Shown here: piece by piece, positions 19,005 through 26,829 of the stretch
Numbering within the stretch: position 1 is the stretch's first letter
Layout: each line of letters starts with the position of its first letter
Assembly: GCA_947258695.1 (NCBI GenBank)
Contig: CAMYJG010000026.1
Span: 1-40,515, forward strand
Direction: 5' to 3'
Source: an uncultured Ectothiorhodospiraceae bacterium
GTDB lineage: Bacteria > Pseudomonadota > Gammaproteobacteria > UBA6429 > Thiohalophilaceae
DNA length: 40,515 nucleotides
Notes under the pieces: generated by a model
Seen by the model: the letters and a program-made list of their open reading frames with translations, nothing else
Told to the model about the DNA's origin: nothing
The model's database searches: none
Program-made: the position numbers and the translations under genes

Positions 19005-19027
19005 TTTTAATAACTAAGGTAATAATA

Positions 19028-19474
19028 ATGAAACAATGGGTTGTTTATCTTTCAGGTGAAATTCACAGTGACTGGCGTGAGAGAATAAAAACAGGTACTG
19101 AAAAAGAAAAACTAAATGTATCTTTTGTTAACCCGGTAACCGATCATGCAAAGAGTGATGATTGTGGTGTGGAAATTCTCGGTAAAGAAGAAAACAGTTT
19201 TTGGCATGACCAGAAAGGTTCGGGTATTAACGCGATTCGTACCCGTAACTTAATTGAAAGTGCAGATATTGTGGTGGTACGTTTTGGCGACAAGTATCGT
19301 CAATGGAATGCGGCCTTTGATGCCGGCTATGCATCAGCGCTAGGTAAATCAATTATCACCTTGCATGAGCCAGAGCTTAACCATGCTTTAAAAGAAGTCG
19401 ATGGCGCCGCTAATGCGGTATGTGCGACACCGGAGCAGGTTGTAGAAATACTTCGCTATGTTATGAATGAATAA
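19028..19474 (+). CDS. ytoQ: YtoQ family protein
   Basis: A 148-residue cytosolic protein with the YtoQ signature: VYLSGEIHSDWRERI at the N-terminus, FVNPVTDH, RTRNLIESADIVVVRFGDKYRQWNAAFDAGYA in the middle, and a C-terminal ATPEQVVEILRYV. The ADIVVVRFG and WNAAFDAGYASALGK segments recall the nucleoside 2-deoxyribosyltransferase-like fold, which suggests a nucleotide or nucleoside ligand, but no reaction is established for YtoQ that I know of. AAGG upstream of the ATG is a modest ribosome binding site. It is co-directional with, and 23 bases after, the radical SAM gene, then a strong terminator ends the operon. Confidence 0.9.
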   Translation: MKQWVVYLSGEIHSDWRERIKTGTEKEKLNVSFVNPVTDHAKSDDCGVEILGKEENSFWHDQKGSGINAIRTRNLIESADIVVVRFGDKYRQWNAAFDAGYASALGKSIITLHEPELNHALKEVDGAANAVCATPEQVVEILRYVMNE

Positions 19475-19490
19475 TTATTTATAAAGAATT

Positions 19491-19518
19491 AAAAAAGCCC
19501 GCATAAGCGGGCTTTTTT
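19491..19518. terminator. Bidirectional terminator after ytoQ and PEP-CTERM gene
   Basis: AAAAAAGCCCGC and GCGGGCTTTTTT form a perfect 12-bp stem with loop ATAA between the convergent genes. Confidence 0.95.
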
Positions 19519-19543
19519 AAAGAGTAGAGAACAAATTAAATAA

Positions 19544-20185
19544 TTAAACAGCTCGTCGACGTTTAAATCCAAAGAAGCTAAGTAATGCTGAACCGAATAA
19601 AATAGCGGCCCCGGGTAATGGAACAGGAGTAACATCAATACCGGCTACTGCATAATCACTAAATTTATCAAGATAGCCTGAGAATACTAACTCGGTGATC
19701 CCATTACCAGCAAACCCAGTCGCATAAAAACCACCAGCAAGAGGATTTGGGCCAGAGTAAAACAGTCCATCAATGACGGCTATTTCACCTGTTCTTTTTG
19801 TTTTTCCATCTAATTCATAACCGGTTTCGTTTGCAAACAAATCCAGTAACAGGATGTCTGTTATATTCACAGCTTGAGCAAAACTTATGGTGATTTCTTG
19901 AGAGCCACCCTGGCTGATTTCATCATTGTTGATTCCAATGCCATCGCCACCACAGGTTAAACCGTTACCCGGCTGGCCATAGACACAACCGCCACGGTCA
20001 CCGCTATTAAATGTTAAAACACCCGTATTGGCAGTTAAAGTGACATTACCAATTGTAGCAGTGGTGTAATCGTTATTGGCGGCAATGGCGTCTTTCCATT
20101 CAAGCTTGGTAAAGTCAATCAGTGTTGCCTGTGCCGATGCTGAAATGACAAAAGTCGCTAATAATATAGAAATTCGTTTAAACAT
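19544..20185 (-). CDS. PEP-CTERM-type exported protein (VPLPGA variant)
   Basis: A 213-residue exported protein. The start at ATG 20185 gives a clean signal peptide (MFKRISILLATFVISASAQA); longer in-frame starts lie upstream of the likely promoter -10 at 20220-20225. The mature part is beta-rich with two Cys in GGCVYGQPGNGLTCGG. The C-terminus is a sorting signal: VPLPGA, a hydrophobic helix, then FGFKRRRAV. This is the tripartite signal recognised by exosortase (EpsH/XrtA type), which links such proteins to exopolysaccharide or the cell surface. No exosortase gene is in the window, so it must be encoded elsewhere. The biological role is unknown. Confidence 0.85.
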   Translation of the reverse strand: MFKRISILLATFVISASAQATLIDFTKLEWKDAIAANNDYTTATIGNVTLTANTGVLTFNSGDRGGCVYGQPGNGLTCGGDGIGINNDEISQGGSQEITISFAQAVNITDILLLDLFANETGYELDGKTKRTGEIAVIDGLFYSGPNPLAGGFYATGFAGNGITELVFSGYLDKFSDYAVAGIDVTPVPLPGAAILFGSALLSFFGFKRRRAV

Positions 20186-20219
20186 GAGAAACCCCATAAT
20201 CTCAAAAACGTTTGGTGCT

Positions 20220-20225
20220 ATTATA
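20220..20225 (-). promoter_or_regulatory. Candidate -10 element for PEP-CTERM gene
   Basis: On the minus strand a perfect TATAAT lies 35 bases before the ATG at 20185. No good -35 is visible at 17 bases. A G+C-rich inverted repeat (ATGGCC/GGCCAT, 20249-20266) sits just upstream of it. Confidence 0.4.
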
Positions 20226-20327
20226 CTTCGCTTAGCTGTGTGGGTTATATGGCCTGATCGGGCCATTTTGCAGGCTTATCGACATATAATTCAATGACTT
20301 AGCTGTCTTCATCACCTCTATATAGGC

Positions 20328-20341
20328 TACCATATATGGTA
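20328..20341. promoter_or_regulatory. 14-bp palindrome before macro-domain gene
   Basis: TACCATATATGGTA is a perfect palindrome 22 bases before the macro-domain start, just downstream of a TATATA (20319-20324) that could be a -10. If so it would lie over the transcription start, which suits a repressor operator. Confidence 0.35.
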
Positions 20342-20363
20342 CTAGTGTTCTGGGTAAAAACGT

Positions 20364-21083
20364 ATGAGCGAAGATAAAAAGACCACCATGCAATTCCTAT
20401 TTGGTGATCGCGAACTGGTCATCAAGGTTGCTAATTTATTAGAAGCCCCGGTTGATGTCATTGTGAATCCAGCCAATGGTGGTTTGTCGCATGGCGGTGG
20501 CGTGGCAGGGCAAATTTCCCAGCAAGGTGGGCCGGTCATCCAGGACGAAAGTAACCGCTTTATCAAAGAACATGGTGAGCTTGAAAGCGGTATGGTGGCT
20601 TATACTTCGGCGGGTCAGCTACCGTTTAAGGCGGTGATTCATGCGGTTGGGCCAAGGATGGGAGAGGGGGAGGAGCAGCGAAAAATCCAACTAGCGGTCT
20701 CTCACAGTCTCAAGTTGTGTGATATGCATGAATGGCAGTCGATTGCTTTTCCAGCCATTAGTGCAGGTATTTTTGCTGTGCCGATTGATGTTTCAGCACG
20801 GGCATTTTTTTATGCGATTACCTCATTTTGGGATGCGAGGCTGGATACGGATCCTGAAAAGGTCATTATTTGTTTAACCGAGTCGAATTTTAAGTCGTTT
20901 CTGCATGCTTTTCGAGAAGAGTCATTGCGGCAGGACTTTGAGTTGAAAGAGGAAAATAAACCAGATTTAAAGAAACAATCACTGCCTGAACAGGACAGTG
21001 AACCGGAAGTGGGTATTGTTAACCTGGATGAAGAAGAACTTACCTCGTTACAAAATGATGAGGTAAATGATTGGTTTAAATAG
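20364..21083 (+). CDS. Macro domain protein with acidic C-terminal tail
   Basis: A 239-residue cytosolic protein. Residues about 10-180 are a macro (ADP-ribose-binding) domain: DVIVNPANGGLSHGGGVAGQI provides the conserved Asn and glycine loop, VIHAVGPRMGEG the phosphate-loop strand, and IAFPAISAGIFAVP the second glycine-rich loop. Macro domains bind or hydrolyse ADP-ribose derivatives (mono-ADP-ribosylated proteins, O-acetyl-ADP-ribose). Beyond about 185 comes a charged, probably disordered extension ending in an acidic LDEEELTSLQNDEVNDWFK tail, not part of the fold. No ADP-ribosyltransferase or sirtuin gene is adjacent. The ribosome binding site is weak. Confidence 0.9.
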   Translation: MSEDKKTTMQFLFGDRELVIKVANLLEAPVDVIVNPANGGLSHGGGVAGQISQQGGPVIQDESNRFIKEHGELESGMVAYTSAGQLPFKAVIHAVGPRMGEGEEQRKIQLAVSHSLKLCDMHEWQSIAFPAISAGIFAVPIDVSARAFFYAITSFWDARLDTDPEKVIICLTESNFKSFLHAFREESLRQDFELKEENKPDLKKQSLPEQDSEPEVGIVNLDEEELTSLQNDEVNDWFK

Positions 21084-21106
21084 ATTTTTAACCGTTCTCA
21101 GTATCG

Positions 21107-21517
21107 TTATTGTTTAATTAAAGGGAATATTATCTCGTTTTCATAGCTTACGCGGTCTCGAATTAAAGCAATAATTTCACGACTCTCATTACTTAGCATT
21201 TCATGTTCCGCGTTTGATTCAGGCATAGAACACCAATGCCGGACAAAACCGGAAAAACGGTGTTTAATTTCTTTTGCGCTGTCATGGAATGCTTTTGCTG
21301 CGCGACTAACCTCTTCATCGTCAGCGCCCAATAAGGCGGCATAAATCGTGTTATCTTCAAACACAAGATGTACCCATACCTTTTCTTTAAAGCGCTTCAT
21401 TAGTTCTCTAACAAAAGTATTATTGTGCAAGGGTTGCTGTTCCATCAGGACTGAAAGCACATCACACAGTTGAGAAATTTCCTGGTTTTGTTCTTTAAGC
21501 TCTTTTACAGAATACAT
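21107..21517 (-). CDS. Hemerythrin-like four-helix protein
   Basis: A 136-residue, all-helical cytosolic protein whose length and pattern fit the hemerythrin HHE family. The best-preserved ligand pair is H50-x3-E54 (VHLVFEDNTIYAALL), with further candidates in FHDSAKEIKHRFSGF and the closing YENEIIFPLI. The first His of helix 1 is Asn here, and the usual His of the last HxxxE is Tyr/Glu, so di-iron binding may be altered or lost. Such proteins sense or store oxygen, or repair and sense nitric-oxide damage. It follows the ydcH-like gene by 45 bases on the same strand; a candidate FNR box lies upstream of that pair. Confidence 0.6.
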   Translation of the reverse strand: MYSVKELKEQNQEISQLCDVLSVLMEQQPLHNNTFVRELMKRFKEKVWVHLVFEDNTIYAALLGADDEEVSRAAKAFHDSAKEIKHRFSGFVRHWCSMPESNAEHEMLSNESREIIALIRDRVSYENEIIFPLIKQ

Positions 21518-21562
21518 TATTCGTCAGACCTTTTAGCTTAACGTTATTGGTGAAAAAATTAA

Positions 21563-21802
21563 TTATGCATCTTGAATCATCTGAAATAATTCATCTTTTA
21601 AATGCAGACGGAGCTTTTTTTTCTCTTCTAAAAAATCATCAGATGTTGTTTCAACATTGGTTTCAATACGATGAATCTCATGGTCAACCTCATGGTATTG
21701 CTCAAATATCTTGGCGAAATGAGCATCAGTCATTTTTAAATTGTGAATAGTTTCTCGGTGCTCCGGTAACTCATGAATAAGATCGTGTTTTTCATTTAAC
21801 AT
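21563..21802 (-). CDS. YdcH family (DUF465) small helical protein
   Basis: A 79-residue helical-hairpin protein. The start at ATG 21802 is chosen because AGAGG lies upstream and it gives the normal family length; an upstream extension of 19 codons looks non-coding. The sequence HDLIHELPEHRETIHNLKMTDAHFAKIFEQYHEVDHEIHRIE followed by LKKKLRLHLKDEL-like residues is characteristic of DUF465/YdcH, a coiled-coil family without known function. It is rich in His. It is the first gene of a probable two-gene operon with the hemerythrin-like protein. Confidence 0.88.
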   Translation of the reverse strand: MLNEKHDLIHELPEHRETIHNLKMTDAHFAKIFEQYHEVDHEIHRIETNVETTSDDFLEEKKKLRLHLKDELFQMIQDA

Positions 21803-22141
21803 ATTGCAGCCTCTAAAATGTAAAGTTTTGACACTGGTTGCGCCAGCAGTTGTAAGCAATTAACGTATTAAATCCCTATAAATACATATTAGTATATTGA
21901 GTATTATTAGAAGCTGATCTGAATCAAGTATTGAGTGTGTTACCGAAAACACACGTTCACGAGCAGAGAGAATTCCATGCTGAGCAAGGGGGATTTAATA
22001 CCTTAGTAAATTACTGATAAATTAATTTATCACCATATCAGAACTCTTGAATACCGAGTACCCGAGTAAAGCAGTAAACTATGCTTAAAATTTGAGTGGC
22101 TTTACAGCTGCAATGTCATTAACTTAATTTTGAGGTGTAGT
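21803..22141. other. 339-base intergenic region
   Basis: The spacer lies between the minus-strand ydcH operon and a plus-strand 39-codon gene. It contains the FNR-like box (21914-21927) and a GTGTGTT/AACACAC inverted repeat (21935-21954) without a T-run. No other coding frame is convincing. Confidence 0.6.
21886..21927 (-). promoter_or_regulatory. FNR/Anr-like box with class II promoter geometry
   Basis: CTGAT-CTGA-ATCAA at 21914-21927 matches the FNR consensus TTGAT-N4-ATCAA at nine of ten bases. On the minus strand TAATAT at 21886-21891 would be a -10 placing the box centre at -41.5, the standard position for FNR activation. The leader to ydcH would then be about 77 bases. Confidence 0.5.
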
Positions 22142-22261
22142 ATGAGTTCAGAAGAAAATATACAAGATTCAAAAGTATTAAGTAATTTAATCGTATTAAC
22201 GAGTGTTTTATTTGGCTTTTTCGTTGCGATGATATTTTTAGCGCGCACTATCGTCTATTAA
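22142..22261 (+). CDS. 39-residue single-span membrane peptide
   Basis: ATG 22142 is preceded by GAGGTG (22132-22137). The peptide has a polar N-terminus (MSSEENIQDSK) and one clear transmembrane helix (about 14-35, LIVLTSVLFGFFVAMIFLA), ending RTIVY. A good terminator follows 40 bases later, which makes this look like a genuine small transcription unit. Small peptides of this kind are often subunits or regulators of membrane complexes such as terminal oxidases or transporters; no partner can be named here. Confidence 0.55.
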   Translation: MSSEENIQDSKVLSNLIVLTSVLFGFFVAMIFLARTIVY

Positions 22262-22301
22262 GCTCAATCTTGGGGCTTTTTGCACGGCCTCAATTATTAA
22301 G

Positions 22302-22327
22302 AAAACCGCCATATTGGCGGTTTTTTT
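22302..22327 (+). terminator. Terminator after 39-codon gene
   Basis: AAAACCGCC and GGCGGTTTT pair around ATATT, followed by a T-run. Confidence 0.85.
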
Positions 22328-22430
22328 ATGTTGTTTAATTAACTTTTATGCAGCCTAGCCGATATTTTATTTATGTGAATTTTATTGCTCATTAAGCTAC
22401 AGATAAGTCAGAAAAATAAGCGGGAATTAA

Positions 22431-23657
22431 ATGGTAGATCTTAAAGAATTACTGAAATTAAAGGATTTTAAAAACTTAGAAGATTCTGCGGTCGTGGACA
22501 TTGCCGAGCATGCTGAAACTAAAACGTATGCAGAAAATGACCGGTTGGTTGCCGAACAAATGGCCGGCTACGTTCTTTATTTGCTGGAGGGCGAGCTTGA
22601 TTTACAGGCAACCGGAGGTATTCAGACGCTGGTTTTTGCAGATTCAGAAAGAGGGCAAGAACCGCTGTTTTATTCTGACACCCCGGGTCATTATGGTCGG
22701 TGCCTGAGCGCATGCAAGATCTTATTGGTTGAAAAAGAAACGATTGAAAAATATGGATTAAACCACGACAGGTTTAAAACAGATATCAATTATGCTGACT
22801 TTGAAACTTTATTGGGTAATACCAGCCTGGCCTTGTTTGATGAAATTACAGAACTGTTTAAAAGTAAATCGATTACTTTACCGAGTCTGCCTGAAATAGC
22901 TTTGTACATAAATGCTGCGCTTGAAAAAGAAGATGTCAGTACCAAGAAACTCTCTAAAATAATTCAAATGGATCCGGTGATTGCAGCACGTGTGGTTCAG
23001 GTGGCTAATAGCCCGTTGTATGGCAATACAGAAAATAATTCAATACAGGATGCATTAGCAAGAATTGGTCTGGATGGTGTGCGTACCATCGTCATGGGGG
23101 TGGTGTTGCGTGATTTATTTATGCCTGATACACAACCTGTGATTGATGCCATGACGAAATTTTATGAGCACAGTATTCGTACCGGTGTGATTTGTTATGC
23201 ACTGGCAAAAAAATTAAAAGGCTTTAACCGTGACCAGGCTTTCATGGCGGGTATCCTGCATGACATTGGTGTTGTACCTATTTTAGTGGTGGCCGATCGG
23301 CATCCACAAATTGCAGAAAAAGAAAATAATCTCGCTGCCGTGCTGGCACATTTAAAGAGTTATATTGGTGGCATGGTGTTACAGCAGTGGGATTTTGCAG
23401 ATAAATTTATTGATGTTGCAAAGCACGCGTATGACTGGGATCGCAAAGCGGAACAAGCTGATTACTGTGATTTAGTGCAGGTAGCTTTACTGCATTCACA
23501 TTTGCTTGGAGGTGAAAAAATTAAGGGACCTGAATTATCGGCATTACCCGCTTTTAAACGACTTGGTTTTGATAAAGTAAATCCAGTCGATGATATTCAA
23601 ACGCTGAAAGAATTAAGCTTACGCATTAAAGATATGATTCGGATGATTTGTAAATAA
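22431..23657 (+). CDS. HDOD domain protein with degenerate cNMP-like N-terminus
   Basis: A 408-residue cytosolic signalling protein. Residues about 1-115 resemble a shortened cyclic-nucleotide-binding fold (YAENDRLVAEQMAGYVLYLLEGELDLQ) without convincing ligand residues. Residues about 145-345 form an HDOD domain: SITLPSLPEIALYINAAL, IIQMDPVIAARVVQVANSPLYG, and ALARIGLDGVRTIVMGVVLRDLF are diagnostic, with an HDIG at about 278. HDOD proteins are usually non-catalytic scaffolds in signalling linked to second messengers, motility or stress. GGGA lies before the ATG. A hairpin downstream terminates the convergent hsp20 gene. Confidence 0.88.
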   Translation: MVDLKELLKLKDFKNLEDSAVVDIAEHAETKTYAENDRLVAEQMAGYVLYLLEGELDLQATGGIQTLVFADSERGQEPLFYSDTPGHYGRCLSACKILLVEKETIEKYGLNHDRFKTDINYADFETLLGNTSLALFDEITELFKSKSITLPSLPEIALYINAALEKEDVSTKKLSKIIQMDPVIAARVVQVANSPLYGNTENNSIQDALARIGLDGVRTIVMGVVLRDLFMPDTQPVIDAMTKFYEHSIRTGVICYALAKKLKGFNRDQAFMAGILHDIGVVPILVVADRHPQIAEKENNLAAVLAHLKSYIGGMVLQQWDFADKFIDVAKHAYDWDRKAEQADYCDLVQVALLHSHLLGGEKIKGPELSALPAFKRLGFDKVNPVDDIQTLKELSLRIKDMIRMICK

Positions 23658-23663
23658 TTATTT

Positions 23664-23706
23664 TAAAAAAATTACCCGGACTTATTTCGGCATAATAAGC
23701 CCGGGC
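23664..23706 (-). terminator. Terminator of hsp20 gene
   Basis: CCCGGACTTATT (23675-23686) and AATAAGCCCGGG (23694-23705) form a 12-bp stem with one mismatch. On the minus strand it is followed by TAATTTTTTT. Confidence 0.8.
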
Positions 23707-23723
23707 AAATTTAAGGAAGGTTT

Positions 23724-24206
23724 TTACTTAACGTCTATCTTAACACTATGCCGTTTCTCTCCTTCCGCTTTGGGTAGGGTCATTTCCAGAAGGCCATCTT
23801 TAAATTTGGCTTTAATCGCCGACTCATCAATAGATGCAGGTAAAGTGACGGTTCTTAAGAAATTACCGCTACGGATTTCCTTGCGATAGTACTCTCCTTT
23901 TTCTTCCTTTTGCTCCTCCCGGGTTGAGCCACGAATAGTGACGCTATGATCTGTCGTAGAAACGTCGAGATCCTCTTTTTTCACGCCCGGTAAAGTTGCT
24001 TTAATTACGATTTTATTGTCCTGGTCAATCACATCAACCTGTGGCAGGTTTTCAGTGAGTGCTGTGTGCTCCATTCTGAAAGGATGCATCCAGCTTTGCG
24101 GCATAAAATGTTCAAACATTCTTTCCATTTCTTCAAACATGGTTAAAGGCCGGAAAGGCACAACATTTTCATGCTCGGTTTTCTTCATCGATGTTTGAGT
24201 GTTCAT
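23724..24206 (-). CDS. Hsp20/alpha-crystallin small heat shock protein
   Basis: A 160-residue holdase chaperone that keeps unfolding proteins soluble. The alpha-crystallin domain spans about 50-145 and includes LPQVDVIDQDNKIVIKATLPGVKKEDLDV, the GEYYRKEIRSGNFLRTVTLP stretch, and LKDGLLEMTLPK. The Met/Phe-rich N-terminal arm (FEEMERMFEHFMPQSW) is typical. The C-terminal IxI-type anchor is present only loosely (HSVKIDVK). The start has a perfect Shine-Dalgarno, AAAGGAGGTG, six bases upstream, so translation should be strong. I looked for a sigma-32 promoter (CTTGAA / CCCCAT) upstream and did not find a convincing one. Confidence 0.92.
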   Translation of the reverse strand: MNTQTSMKKTEHENVVPFRPLTMFEEMERMFEHFMPQSWMHPFRMEHTALTENLPQVDVIDQDNKIVIKATLPGVKKEDLDVSTTDHSVTIRGSTREEQKEEKGEYYRKEIRSGNFLRTVTLPASIDESAIKAKFKDGLLEMTLPKAEGEKRHSVKIDVK

Positions 24207-24487
24207 TGCACACCTCCTTTGTTAACGTCTTAACAAACCAAGGTGACGGGATACGGCATGATTTCCTGTCAGTTATTGTAAAAATGTCTTTTACACTACT
24301 ACTTTAAAATACTGTGATAATGAAATGTTGATCCAGGACAAAAAAGCGTTAAATTTTTAAATAAAGATCACGCCCTAAAAAATTAAGCCATTATTAACCA
24401 TGAAGACTGAGTGGTTATCTGCCGTGCTGAGAAAATTTAGAAATTTTGCAAAATAAGGCGAAAACAACAGCTAAAAACCTTAATGTT

Positions 24488-24518
24488 TTGCACATTTTTG
24501 CTCCCTTTAGAGTATAAT
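24488..24518 (+). promoter_or_regulatory. Candidate promoter of EF-G2 with G+C-rich discriminator
   Basis: TTGCAC (24488-24493) and a perfect TATAAT (24513-24518) are 19 bases apart, which is long. The -10 is followed directly by GCGCGGC, the kind of discriminator typical of promoters repressed by ppGpp/DksA for the translation machinery. Confidence 0.5.
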
Positions 24519-24534
24519 GCGCGGCTATTTTTTG

Positions 24535-24598
24535 GTGAATTTTTATTCACACCCCCGAATTTTGGTCGTGGCGCTTAATTTCGAAGAAAAATTAAGTG
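24535..24598 (+). promoter_or_regulatory. Structured leader of EF-G2 mRNA
   Basis: Two A+T-rich hairpins stand in tandem: GTGAAT/ATTCAC (24535-24550) and CTTAATTT/AAATTAAG extended by G-U and C-G pairs (24572-24598, seven-base loop). They lie between the putative transcription start near 24525 and the ATG at 24647. No known riboswitch is recognised. Confidence 0.35.
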
Positions 24599-24646
24599 AC
24601 ACATTAGACTTTTAACGATTTTTAATAAAATTAGAGTAGCGAAACG

Positions 24647-26737
24647 ATGGCTGATTTAAGTAAGTATAGAAATATAGGTATTTTCGCCCATGTAGATGCG
24701 GGTAAAACCACGACTACAGAACGTATCTTAAAACTCACCGGTAAAATTCATAAAACCGGTGAAGTACATGATGGTGAAGCAACGACTGACTTCATGGAAC
24801 AGGAAGCTGAGCGTGGTATTACTATCCAGTCAGCTGCGACCTCTTGTGAGTGGAATGACCACCGCATGAACATCATCGACACACCGGGTCACGTTGATTT
24901 CACAATCGAAGTATACCGTTCATTAAAAGTATTAGACGGTGGTGTGGGTGTATTCTGTGCTTCGGGTGGTGTTGAGCCTCAGTCAGAAACAAACTGGCGC
25001 TACGCAAATGAGTCAGAAGTTGCTCGTGTTATTTTTGTAAACAAACTGGATCGTATGGGCGGTGATTTCTACCGCGTCGTTGACCAGGTTGAAAACGTGT
25101 TGGGTGCAAACCCATTAGTGATGGTTCTGCCAATCGGTATTGAAGATGACTTCACTGGCTTAGTTGACCTGTTAACGCGCAAAGCGTGGGTATGGGACGA
25201 CTCTGGTAGACCAGAAAATTACGAAATCCAGGATGTACCTGCAGATATGGCAGACGCGGTTGAAGAATGGCGTGAAAAACTCATCGAAACTGCTGTAGAG
25301 CAAGACGATGACCTGATGGAAAAATACCTGGAAGGTGAAGAGCCATCAGTTGAAGATATCAAGCGTTGTATCCGTAAAGGTACTATCGCGTTGGACTTCT
25401 TCCCAACTTATTGTGGTTCAGCATTTAAAAATAAAGGTATTCAACTCGTACTGGATGCGGTTGTTGATTTCTTACCAAACCCAACTGAAGTTAAGCCACA
25501 ACCAATTACCGATGAAGAAGGTAACGAAACGGGTGAAGTTGCGACTGTTGATGAAAAAGAGCCTTTCCGCGCTTTAGCATTCAAAATTATGGATGACCGT
25601 TTCGGTGCATTAACCTTTATTCGTGTTTACTCAGGTGTGTTGAAAAAAGGTGATAACGTTCTTAATACTTTCACGGGTAAAACGGAACGTATTGGCCGTA
25701 TCGTAGAGATGCATGCTGATGAACGTATCGAGTTAGATGGCGCACAAGCCGGTGATATTGTTGCCGTTGTCGGTATGAAGAATGTTCAAACAGGTCATAC
25801 ATTATGTGATCCTAAGCACCCGGGCACACTTGAGCCTATGGTCTTCCCTGATCCTGTTATCTCGATCGCAGTTGCACCAAAAGATAAAGGTGCGGCTGAG
25901 AAAATGGGTATCGCTATCGGTAAAATGGTGGCAGAAGATCCTTCTTTCCGTGTTGAAACAGATGAAGATTCAGGTGAAACCATCCTTAAAGGTATGGGTG
26001 AGCTACACCTTGATATCAAGATCGATATTATGAAACGTACACATGGTGTTGAAGTAACAGTAGGTGCACCTCAGGTAGCTTACCGTGAAACGATTACACA
26101 AAAAATCGAAGACACTTACACGCATAAGAAACAAACCGGTGGTTCGGGTCAGTTCGCAAAAATTGATTACATCATTGAGCCAGGTGAACCAGGTTCAGGT
26201 TATGAATTTGAATCTAAAGTAACGGGTGGTAACGTTCCTCGTGAATTCTGGCCAGCTGTTCAAAAAGGTTTTGATGTCAGCGCTGAGAAAGGTGTGCTTG
26301 CGGGTTACCCATGTCTCGACTTTAAAGTAACGTTAATGGATGGTGGTTACCACCCGGTGGATTCATCAGCAGTTGCATATGAATTAGCAGCGAAAGCCGC
26401 TTACCGTCAGTCAATGCCTAAAGCCGGTGCCCAGTTAATGGAGCCGATTATGAAGGTTGACGTATTCACACCTGATGATCACGTTGGTGACGTTATCGGT
26501 GATTTAAACCGTCGTCGTGGCATGATTCAAGGTCAGGATGCCGGTGCCACTGGTGTTCGTATTAAAGCTGAATGTCCGCTTTCAGAAATGTTTGGCTACA
26601 TTGGTGACTTACGTACTATGACTTCGGGTCGTGGTCAGTTCTCAATGGAATTCTTACACTACATGCCTTGTCCGAAGAATGTAGCGGAAGAAGTTATCAA
26701 AGAAGCTAAGGAACGTGAAGAAGCTTCGAAGAAGTAA
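24647..26737 (+). CDS. fusA: Elongation factor G, second-copy (EF-G2) type
   Basis: A 696-residue translational GTPase that drives ribosomal translocation, and in some paralogues ribosome recycling. GTPase motifs are intact: AHVDAGKTT (14-22), DTPGH (77-81) and NKLD (131-134), followed by domains II-V with the usual domain IV and V motifs ([31 protein letters not shown]). The N-terminus [19 protein letters not shown] and the C-terminus match the second EF-G found in Vibrio, Shewanella and relatives rather than the str-operon copy. It stands alone, without rpsL, rpsG or tuf, supporting a paralogue. A strong terminator follows. The gene symbol is given in the general sense. Confidence 0.93.
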   Translation: MADLSKYRNIGIFAHVDAGKTTTTERILKLTGKIHKTGEVHDGEATTDFMEQEAERGITIQSAATSCEWNDHRMNIIDTPGHVDFTIEVYRSLKVLDGGVGVFCASGGVEPQSETNWRYANESEVARVIFVNKLDRMGGDFYRVVDQVENVLGANPLVMVLPIGIEDDFTGLVDLLTRKAWVWDDSGRPENYEIQDVPADMADAVEEWREKLIETAVEQDDDLMEKYLEGEEPSVEDIKRCIRKGTIALDFFPTYCGSAFKNKGIQLVLDAVVDFLPNPTEVKPQPITDEEGNETGEVATVDEKEPFRALAFKIMDDRFGALTFIRVYSGVLKKGDNVLNTFTGKTERIGRIVEMHADERIELDGAQAGDIVAVVGMKNVQTGHTLCDPKHPGTLEPMVFPDPVISIAVAPKDKGAAEKMGIAIGKMVAEDPSFRVETDEDSGETILKGMGELHLDIKIDIMKRTHGVEVTVGAPQVAYRETITQKIEDTYTHKKQTGGSGQFAKIDYIIEPGEPGSGYEFESKVTGGNVPREFWPAVQKGFDVSAEKGVLAGYPCLDFKVTLMDGGYHPVDSSAVAYELAAKAAYRQSMPKAGAQLMEPIMKVDVFTPDDHVGDVIGDLNRRRGMIQGQDAGATGVRIKAECPLSEMFGYIGDLRTMTSGRGQFSMEFLHYMPCPKNVAEEVIKEAKEREEASKK

Positions 26738-26780
26738 GCTATAACGCTTATTTTGGTTTATCCAATTAGCGCTTAAATAA

Positions 26781-26812
26781 AAAGGCCGGTGAGAAATCAC
26801 CGGCTTTTTTTA
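26781..26812 (+). terminator. Terminator after EF-G2
   Basis: GCCGGTGA and TCACCGGC pair with a GAAA tetraloop, followed by seven T. Confidence 0.95.
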
Positions 26813-26829
26813 TTATTTGTCAGAATATT

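Larger units (their letters stand above)
24207..24646. other. 440-base divergent region hsp20 / EF-G2
   Basis: It contains the hsp20 ribosome binding site, the EF-G2 promoter (24488-24518) and a roughly 120-base EF-G2 leader with two hairpins, listed separately. No coding frame is convincing. Confidence 0.6.

Noticed and set aside
24207-24350. A sigma-32 promoter expected before hsp20
   Set aside because: No acceptable CTTGAA/CCCCAT pair at proper spacing could be found on the minus strand.
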